Below, one piece after another: positions 1 through 5,201 of a stretch of DNA of 7,314 nt. The notes beneath the pieces are model-generated. The model searched no databases and was not told where the DNA came from. It saw only the letters and a list, made by a program, of their open reading frames with translations. Every line of letters starts with the position of its first letter. Within the stretch, counting starts at the first letter, position 1. The stretch is from Cytophagia bacterium (GTDB lineage Bacteria > Bacteroidota > Bacteroidia > Cytophagales > Cyclobacteriaceae). Location of the stretch: NCBI GenBank assembly GCA_013373005.1, contig JABXIP010000519.1:1-7314 (forward strand). The letters run 5' to 3'. Made by a program: the position numbers and the translations under genes.

Positions 1-19
1 GAAAGTCAAAAATCAAAAT

Positions 20-682
20 ATGAAAAAGCAACTTAAAATCTATTTGTTCCTCGCAGTTCTGGCTGTGTTTGTTTCAGGCTGCTCTGAGGAAGGTATTAAT
101 GGTAAAGGACCGGTAGTCGAAGAGAATCGTTTGGTCGATGATTTCTCTTCTCTCTACCTGCAGATTCCAGCTAAACTATATGTTTACAACGGAACTGAGC
201 AATCGGTTAGGATAAGAACTAACCAAAATTTATTGAGTCGAATTGAGACAACAGTGGTTAATGGTGAACTCATAATTGAAACCATTCCTGATGTATGGAT
301 CAGAAATGTTAGTGTTTTGGAGGTCTACATTACATCTGATCAGGTTTCAGACTTCACCATCAATGGCTCTGGTGTTATCAAAATTGAAGATTGTCTGGAT
401 GTTGACAATGCCTCATTTGAAGTAAACGGTTCTGGTGATATTTATGCTTGTGGCGAAACCGAAACACTTTCGGTGAGAATTAATGGCTCGGGTAAATTCA
501 GCGGATTCGATTTGCAGTCTAGCGTTGCTGAAGTTCAAATTACCGGTTCTGGAGATATTCAGACTACGGTAAGTCAGGCGCTGGAAGCCACGATTTCTGG
601 GTCTGGTAACGTAGAATACAAAGGAAGCCCTCAAGTGACTACACAAATCAGTGGTTCAGGAAACGTACGTAAAAGGAATTAA
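20..682 (+). CDS. Head-GIN domain (DUF2807-type) lipoprotein
   Basis: A 220-residue predicted lipoprotein. Residues 1-20 are a signal peptide (MKK start, hydrophobic stretch 8-18) ending in the lipobox-like VSGC, so Cys21 is the likely lipidated residue. The mature N-terminus is CSEEG; acidic residues right after the cysteine resemble the lipoprotein export signal that sends Bacteroidota lipoproteins to the cell surface (inference). From about residue 40 the protein is beta-rich. It carries six [IV]-[NTS]-GSG motifs at about 114, 135, 154, 174, 192 and 210, spaced 18-21 residues, as expected for the coils of a head-GIN beta-helix. The family is common in Bacteroidota and its function is poorly known; adhesion or envelope roles are guesses. 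The ATG at 20 is preferred because it begins the signal peptide; its leader is A-rich with no Shine-Dalgarno. The promoter would lie outside the window. It converges with the tonB-like gene and is probably unrelated to the minus-strand operon. Confidence 0.9.
   Translation: MKKQLKIYLFLAVLAVFVSGCSEEGINGKGPVVEENRLVDDFSSLYLQIPAKLYVYNGTEQSVRIRTNQNLLSRIETTVVNGELIIETIPDVWIRNVSVLEVYITSDQVSDFTINGSGVIKIEDCLDVDNASFEVNGSGDIYACGETETLSVRINGSGKFSGFDLQSSVAEVQITGSGDIQTTVSQALEATISGSGNVEYKGSPQVTTQISGSGNVRKRN
679..682. other. Shared stop codons of two convergent genes
   Basis: The palindrome TTAA supplies the TAA stop of the plus-strand lipoprotein gene (680-682) and the TAA stop of the minus-strand tonB-like gene (681-679 read in reverse). 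The coding regions overlap by four bases, leaving no intergenic room for a terminator. I saw no clear GC hairpin followed by a T-run on either strand close to this junction, so transcripts may run into each other. Confidence 0.9.
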
Positions 683-1632
683 TTAGTCTTAATCACGAAG
701 GTTACTTCACCCTTCGAAATAGGAGCAGGTGCTTTGGATTGATCGGTTTGAATAAACCTCAGTTCGAGCACCTGTTTTTTATAAAACTCCACAATGGTAT
801 TATCACTAATCGTGGTTCCCGGGATGATGCTAACTCTTAAGACTTTACCTCTATCATCTACATCGATAGAAAACTTAATAATACCATCAATTTGCGAATC
901 ATCTTTCTTGGCCGGAGGACTTTGCCATTTCCAACCATCGAGGCTGTAGCTAACGCCTAAATCTGCTCCTCCAGGATTGGTTCCTTTGGTATTTGGATTA
1001 CCGGTAGGGTCACCTTCATTCCCTTTAGTATCGGTGGTGCCTTGGTTGTTGGAAGCAGGATCTGTACTATTCGTGTTGGTTTTCTTACCACCACCCATAA
1101 TCGCACGATTATCGACAGTTGGCTTGGGTTTCTCAACAGGCTTCACTTCCTCTTTCTTCTCTTCTACCGGCTTTTCTTCTTCCTTTTTGGTTTCCGTTAC
1201 AGGAGGTGTTGTTTCTTCAACCTTAACCTCAGTTTTTTCAGGAGCAGTCACAGTTTCCTCAACTGTTTCTTCCACAGGTGGCGTCTCAGCTTTCACTTCT
1301 TCAACCGGAGGAGTTTCTTCCTGAACCTCTTCCTGTTCAACCACTTCTTGTTCCTGCTCTTGAACTTCTTCAACCTCAGTATTCTCCGTATCTGCTTCGG
1401 AATCGGGAGCTACATCATTTTCTGTATCTTCTGCAGGAGCATCGAATGATTTTTCAGTATTGCCCGTTCCGGCATCCTGGAAACCTAAATTCAATTCAAT
1501 ACCATATTCAGGAATTGGAGGGTCAGGCTCTCTCCAGGCTACTAAAACAAGGAAAAGCGCTATAAGCGAGCTATGGATAATAGCCGAAACTACAATGCTG
1601 TATCGCTTATCTTTCTTCTCCTGATCTGACAT
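679..1632 (-). CDS. tonB: TonB/TolA-type energy transducer
   Basis: A 317-residue inner-membrane protein spanning the periplasm, expected to pass the energy of the ExbB/ExbD motor to the outer membrane. Residues 1-11 are charged and cytoplasmic. Residues 12-33 form one membrane segment containing Ser16 and His20 in an S-x3-H arrangement, the pair TonB and TolA use to contact the motor. PDPPIPEYGIELNLGF (37-51 region) follows, as in Bacteroidota TonB proteins. Residues 60-172 are a Glu/Pro/Val/Thr-rich rod with repeats such as EETPPVEEV, and 182-222 is a Gly/Asn/Thr-rich linker. Residues 227-317 fit a TonB C-terminal domain (YSLDGWKWQSPP, then IDGIIKFSIDVDDRGKV). It begins one base after the exbD-like stop and is the last gene of the block. 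An incomplete GAGG lies about 11 bases upstream of the ATG. Whether it serves receptors (TonB-like) or envelope integrity (TolA-like) cannot be told from sequence alone; the symbol is family-level. Confidence 0.88.
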   Translation of the reverse strand: MSDQEKKDKRYSIVVSAIIHSSLIALFLVLVAWREPDPPIPEYGIELNLGFQDAGTGNTEKSFDAPAEDTENDVAPDSEADTENTEVEEVQEQEQEVVEQEEVQEETPPVEEVKAETPPVEETVEETVTAPEKTEVKVEETTPPVTETKKEEEKPVEEKKEEVKPVEKPKPTVDNRAIMGGGKKTNTNSTDPASNNQGTTDTKGNEGDPTGNPNTKGTNPGGADLGVSYSLDGWKWQSPPAKKDDSQIDGIIKFSIDVDDRGKVLRVSIIPGTTISDNTIVEFYKKQVLELRFIQTDQSKAPAPISKGEVTFVIKTN

Positions 1633-1633
1633 A

Positions 1634-2023
1634 TTACTCAGGCCTCGTTACCAAGACCGTTTTTTGCTTCAATTTGGCAGCTATTCCGGCTACTCTAGCC
1701 GTATGGCCAGTTGGTACAGAAGCATCGATATTCAAGCTCAAAGTACCTTCCTGCCCACCTGTTAAACGCATCAATTCGCTTTCTAGTGTTTCGGGAGTCA
1801 CTACCTTCTGATTTAACACATAACGTAAATCGGCAGTAATCGTTAAGCTGTTCTTCTGCAGAGAAATGCTGGCTGATTGTGCCGTTGGCAGATTTACAGG
1901 TAAACCTGAAGGCGTAATGAACGAAGATGTAAGCATGAAGAAGATCAATAACAGAAATACAATGTCTGTCATCGATGACATGCTAAATGCTGAATCTACT
2001 TTATGTTTAGATTTAATATCCAT
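1634..2023 (-). CDS. exbD: ExbD/TolR-family proton-channel subunit
   Basis: A 129-residue protein with the ExbD/TolR plan: a short cytoplasmic N-terminus, one membrane helix at about 18-36 and a small periplasmic domain. The signature SMSSMTDIVFLLLIFFMLTS is intact, and Asp20 matches the protonatable aspartate of ExbD (Asp25 in E. coli). LPVNLPTAQSA (41-51) is the usual conserved segment just outside the membrane. The open frame extends 40 codons upstream to 2143, but that part lies within the exbB-like gene in another frame and has no family match. The ATG at 2021-2023 starts directly with the family N-terminus and lies one base after the exbB-like stop, so I chose it. There is no Shine-Dalgarno, and translation is probably coupled to the gene before it. 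With the ExbB-family protein it would form the proton-driven motor for the TonB-like protein encoded one base downstream. TolR is the alternative name by context. Confidence 0.95.
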   Translation of the reverse strand: MDIKSKHKVDSAFSMSSMTDIVFLLLIFFMLTSSFITPSGLPVNLPTAQSASISLQKNSLTITADLRYVLNQKVVTPETLESELMRLTGGQEGTLSLNIDASVPTGHTARVAGIAAKLKQKTVLVTRPE

Positions 2024-2024
2024 C

Positions 2025-2708
2025 TTATTGCGGTTCTTGCAGTAAGTCGATAAAATCGATAGAAGTGTATTCCATATAATGAATAGCCTTCTGCACCTTA
2101 GATACCAAGTAGTTATAACCCAGATATGCAATAATACCCACAACCAAACCGGCTGCAGTAGTTACCATGGCTTCATAAATACCCGTAGAGAGCAACTTAG
2201 GACTCACAGATCCTTCTTCTTGCGCTATGGCAATAAAGGCCTGAATCATTCCAGAAACTGTACCCAGGAAACCAATCATTGGGGCGGCTCCGGAAATAGT
2301 TGCTAATAAAGAGAGGTTCTTCTCTAGTTTGTAAACTTCTATCTTACCTACATTCTCAATAGAAGCCTCGATGGTTTTCAATGGCGAACCAATTCTATTG
2401 ATTCCCTTCTCAATCATTTTGGCTATAGGAGAATCAGTCTGTGAGCACAATAGCTTGGCTCCGTTTACATCACCATTTACTACCAAGTCTTTGATTTTCT
2501 CCATGAATTCGAAAGGAGTCTTTGAGGCCCTGTTCAGGTTTCTCAATCTCTCGAAGAAAATGTAGATGGCCATGGCCCAAAGCACCACTAACGGAATCAA
2601 CCAAAACCCACCCTTTAATAAAATTTCGAAAAAGAAAAGTACTCCGTCTCCATCTCCTCCGATAGCAGTTGTATCAGAGGTGGCTAGTTCTTGCAATAAT
2701 ATCACCAT
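2025..2708 (-). CDS. exbB: ExbB/TolQ/MotA-family motor protein
   Basis: A 227-residue inner-membrane protein, close to the usual length of ExbB and TolQ. A short N-terminal part precedes membrane segment 1 (about 35-52, ending in FFERLRNLNR). A cytoplasmic region at 53-130 contains NGDVNGAKLLC, typical of the family. Segment 2 is at about 133-158 (ISGAAPMIGFLGTVSGMI) and segment 3 at about 176-200 (YEAMVTTAAGLVVGI). The GTVSGMI and EAMVTTAAGL motifs with their threonines are the conserved channel-lining signatures. ExbB pentamers surround an ExbD dimer and couple proton flow to movement. The ATG lies one base after the SPOR gene's stop, with no Shine-Dalgarno, suggesting termination-reinitiation. 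The N-terminus (TSDTTAIGGDGDG) is polar and Gly/Asp-rich. TolQ is an equally valid reading, given the SPOR and TPR neighbours. Confidence 0.95.
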   Translation of the reverse strand: MVILLQELATSDTTAIGGDGDGVLFFFEILLKGGFWLIPLVVLWAMAIYIFFERLRNLNRASKTPFEFMEKIKDLVVNGDVNGAKLLCSQTDSPIAKMIEKGINRIGSPLKTIEASIENVGKIEVYKLEKNLSLLATISGAAPMIGFLGTVSGMIQAFIAIAQEEGSVSPKLLSTGIYEAMVTTAAGLVVGIIAYLGYNYLVSKVQKAIHYMEYTSIDFIDLLQEPQ

Positions 2709-2709
2709 T

Positions 2710-3492
2710 TTAATATTTCAGTACCCAGATTTTATCACCGTAAGTGCCTACTAGATTTGCCCTTTTCTGCTCAGCTTCAGCCATGTTTGCTGACTGTGCA
2801 ACTCCTACCCTATGGAATTTGAAATCACCAGTAGGGCTCAATAGATATGCACTTTCACCAGCAGCAACAATGCTGTTTGCTTCGTCTTCAGCCAGGTCTT
2901 CATCGTAGAAACTTCCGACTACAACATACCAACGGCCTTCAGGGGCAGAAATTGTAAATAATTCGGCCTGTGGCTCAGGTTCTGGCTCAGGTTCTGGTTC
3001 CGGCTCAGGCTCTGGTTGAGGCTGTGGTTTGGGTTGCTCAATTTTGACAGGCTCCGGCTCTTGATCTTTCTTGATAACAAAGAAGTAAAGCGCAGCTGCT
3101 ATGACAATCACAAGGATAACAACAAGTATAATAATGCCAGAATTATCCTTCTTTTCTTCCTTTTTAGGGGCCTCTTTTTTAGTTTCTTCTTTCGGAACAG
3201 CTTTGTCATCACCTGTAGAGAATACAAATGGCTCTGCTTCTGCTTCTTCTTCTTTCTTTTCTTCAGGGGTTTCCTCAATGCTATCGATAGGATCAGCTAT
3301 CGGCTCAGGAGTCTCTTCCTGTGGTATATCAGAGACTGGTTCCAGCTCAATGTCATCTAGACCGAAGTCATAGTCATTGGTCTCAGGAGGCTGAGGCTTT
3401 TGATTTCTTGGTTTGGCAGGAGACTTTCTAGCCCCTGTCTTTTTTGGTTTATTGCTTTCTCCTGAAGAATCGCTTTTCTTTTTAGCTGCCAT
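2710..3492 (-). CDS. Bitopic membrane protein with C-terminal SPOR domain
   Basis: A 260-residue protein in four parts. Residues 1-36 are Lys/Pro/Ser-rich and strongly basic. Residues 37-117 are an acidic, disordered segment (EEKKEEEAEAEP), followed by KKEAPKKEEKK. Residues 119-140 form one hydrophobic membrane helix; with many lysines before it, the N-terminus should be cytoplasmic. Residues 141-175 are a Pro/Glu/Gln periplasmic rod with an unbroken (PE)n run at 160-174. Residues 185-260 match a SPOR domain (GRWYVVVGSFYDEDLAEDEA, then FHRVGVAQSANMAEAE and a WVLKY end). SPOR domains bind peptidoglycan stripped of stem peptides, which is enriched at the division septum. The layout recalls FtsN and DedD, and also TonB with its C-terminal domain swapped. 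It starts 74 bases after the barrel gene and ends one base before the exbB-like gene. The H1-like basic tail could bind nucleic acid, but that is speculation. Confidence 0.9.
   Translation of the reverse strand: MAAKKKSDSSGESNKPKKTGARKSPAKPRNQKPQPPETNDYDFGLDDIELEPVSDIPQEETPEPIADPIDSIEETPEEKKEEEAEAEPFVFSTGDDKAVPKEETKKEAPKKEEKKDNSGIIILVVILVIVIAAALYFFVIKKDQEPEPVKIEQPKPQPQPEPEPEPEPEPEPEPQAELFTISAPEGRWYVVVGSFYDEDLAEDEANSIVAAGESAYLLSPTGDFKFHRVGVAQSANMAEAEQKRANLVGTYGDKIWVLKY
2971..3015 (-). repeat. Short tandem repeat encoding the Pro-Glu rod
   Basis: A 45-base run inside the SPOR gene codes for alternating Pro and Glu (residues 160-174). On the plus strand the 12-base unit TGGCTCAGGTTC occurs twice perfectly (2971-2982 and 2983-2994), then in degraded form (2995-3015). 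The hexameric period can gain or lose units by slippage without shifting the frame, which would change rod length. Confidence 0.85.
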
Positions 3493-3561
3493 ACTAAATA
3501 GGGTTGAATGATGTAGTTACAAATTAGTAAAATAAAAATACTATACTAAAATGGGCTTGAA
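3491..3561. repeat. Imperfect direct repeat across the only intergenic gap
   Basis: ATACTAAATAGGGTTGAA (3491-3508) and ATACTAAAATGGGCTTGAA (3543-3561) are near-copies whose starts are 52 bases apart. They flank the 74-base gap between the barrel and SPOR genes (3493-3566). One copy touches the SPOR start codon and the other ends just beyond the barrel stop. The rest of the gap is AT-rich. I see no terminator hairpin and no complete Bacteroidota promoter (TAnnTTTG with an upstream TTG). The copies could be a binding site pair or the remains of a small duplication. Confidence 0.5.
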
Positions 3562-3566
3562 ACAGA

Positions 3567-5201
3567 CTAGAAGGTTACCGATAACCCACCTAAGAATTGA
3601 ATACCGCGTGATGGATAGTTAAGATACCTTTCGTACTCTTTGCCGAATAGGTTGTTTAATTGTAAAAATACACCAATTCTATCATTTACCTCATATCTAC
3701 CTCCTAAATTGAGATCAATAATATCATCCAGGTCGAAAACCTCTGTGGTTTCACCGTTTAGCGCTTTCAGTCCACCTAAGTAATAAAGGTCTGTTGTAAT
3801 AGCCAATTTGGGCATTGGAAAGACTGTAGAGTTAAAGGCAGCCTTGAAGTTCGGCTTATGCCATGCTTCTGCTAAAGTAGCCATTGAATAATTAAAGAAG
3901 TCGAAGCGCAATGAGCCCCTTACCTTCCCTGTCTTTTCAAAGTTGACTGCTCCAAACACGTCTAGACGGTCGGTTTTACCTCCATCATAGAGAATTTCAA
4001 ATCTGGTTGAATCCGTGATTGAATTGGTAAAGAATTGAATGTTGTTCAGACTGGCATAGCTCACTCCAGAACTAATGTTGAAGCCTTCAAACAACTGAAA
4101 ATCCAAACCTGCAGAGATGTCGCTGGCTTTTTCTGTATTTCTTAAGTCGAAATCTGCTTCTAAAAATGGATTTTCATTAACCGAAGATTCCACAGAATTG
4201 AATTCAATATCACCTTCGTAGCCAGCATAAATTCTGAAACCTGAACTTAAGGCGTAATCTGCTTTAACTACTGGGTAAATGCCCATTCCTTTATTTGCCC
4301 CATTGTCACCAGCAAAATTGAATCCGGCATTGAAAGTAAATCCATTGGTTCTATATATAACCCTTGGTTTGAAGTTTAAGTAACTGCGGTTATCTTCCTG
4401 AGTGTCTTGACGTTTTGAAAGTGTTGCTAATAAATCTATGTTGAAGCGAAGATCTTCATCAACAATGTAGAAGCCGCCAACATCGAAGTTGAATTTATTC
4501 TCTCTGGCTTCAAAGCTGTCCTTAAAGAATACCCAGTCAGTTTTGAAGTGATAGTCGAAGTTCTGCTCCTTGTTCGCATTTTCGATCAATACATTTGTAG
4601 AAAACCTGGTAAACTTCTGCTCAATATCTCCTGCATCAATATCCAATACCGGATCGTAGCCATAGAAGTGAACCTTCTGACTGGTATAATTCATTGATCC
4701 CGACACCTTATTGACATTACTGAAGTACTTGGCTCCAATAGCGGCTTCGGTTCTGCCTTCTCCCGAGTTTTCATCGAATACAGGCCCTTTCTTTGAAGAA
4801 AGATGTCTTACATAAAGATTGAATAGGTATGATTCGTGCCTTTTAGAACCTACATAGCCTTCCAGATAAGGAGTGCCATAGTTTCCGTAACCTACCTTAA
4901 GGAAATTAGATGTCAGGTCTGTCAATCGCTGATTACCTTGATAGTTGACTGTTCTAAAAGCAGGGGTTAGTGGGCTCAGTTTATAGGGAAATGTTTGAAA
5001 TGAATACTGCTGTTTAGTGTTAGTAGTACTCACCGGTAGCTGAGGAATCTTTTCGAAGTTTCTGGTGGCAGGAGGAAGTGTTATTCTCCTGTCTTTTCTA
5101 ATCACAATTTCGGCTTCCTCCAACTGCCCTTGTTGGGCATACATAGAAGTGGAAGCAAATAATATAAGTGTGAAGACAGAAAGTAAAGTGAACTTATTCA
5201 T
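3567..5201 (-). CDS. Plugless TonB-receptor-like outer-membrane beta-barrel
   Basis: A 544-residue predicted outer-membrane protein. The ATG at 5199-5201 begins a clear signal peptide (MNKFTLLSVFTLILFAS, likely cleaved after MYA at residue 22) and sits five bases behind a strong Shine-Dalgarno. An in-frame start 30 codons upstream would spoil the signal peptide and lies inside the TPR gene. After a short extended segment (RKDRRITLPPATRNFEKIP), LKVGYGNYGTPYLEGYVG and VRHLSS open the barrel part. Alternating amphipathic strands run to the end. LQLNNLFGKEYERYLNYPSR and a terminal Phe (GLSVTF) match the C-terminal barrel of TonB-dependent receptors. The plug domain and a recognisable TonB box are missing, so classical import is doubtful. 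From memory, similar barrels follow large TPR genes in other Bacteroidota, without a known function. It overlaps the TPR gene by eight bases, which points to joint expression. Confidence 0.88.
   Translation of the reverse strand: MNKFTLLSVFTLILFASTSMYAQQGQLEEAEIVIRKDRRITLPPATRNFEKIPQLPVSTTNTKQQYSFQTFPYKLSPLTPAFRTVNYQGNQRLTDLTSNFLKVGYGNYGTPYLEGYVGSKRHESYLFNLYVRHLSSKKGPVFDENSGEGRTEAAIGAKYFSNVNKVSGSMNYTSQKVHFYGYDPVLDIDAGDIEQKFTRFSTNVLIENANKEQNFDYHFKTDWVFFKDSFEARENKFNFDVGGFYIVDEDLRFNIDLLATLSKRQDTQEDNRSYLNFKPRVIYRTNGFTFNAGFNFAGDNGANKGMGIYPVVKADYALSSGFRIYAGYEGDIEFNSVESSVNENPFLEADFDLRNTEKASDISAGLDFQLFEGFNISSGVSYASLNNIQFFTNSITDSTRFEILYDGGKTDRLDVFGAVNFEKTGKVRGSLRFDFFNYSMATLAEAWHKPNFKAAFNSTVFPMPKLAITTDLYYLGGLKALNGETTEVFDLDDIIDLNLGGRYEVNDRIGVFLQLNNLFGKEYERYLNYPSRGIQFLGGLSVTF

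Noticed and set aside
413..646. 77-codon minus-strand frame inside the lipoprotein gene
   Set aside because: It lies wholly antisense to the six GSG-repeat coding segments and shows no domain or signal peptide.
977..1565. Plus-strand open frames (977-1324, 1042-1449, 1278-1565) opposite the tonB-like gene
   Set aside because: They are antisense to the Glu/Pro/Lys-rich rod, whose biased codons lack stops on the other strand. The translations are Ser/Phe/Leu low-complexity with no family match.
2024..2143. 40-codon N-terminal extension of the exbD-like frame
   Set aside because: It overlaps the end of the exbB-like gene out of frame and lacks family similarity; the canonical ExbD N-terminus begins at the ATG at 2023.
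3016..3373. Two plus-strand open frames opposite the SPOR gene
   Set aside because: Their Phe- and Ser-rich content is the mirror of the Lys/Glu-rich tail of a well-supported minus-strand gene.
3520..3526. Minus-strand TAATTTG as a Bacteroidota -7 promoter element
   Set aside because: The spacer between TA and TTTG is one base rather than two, and no TTG element lies at the right distance upstream.
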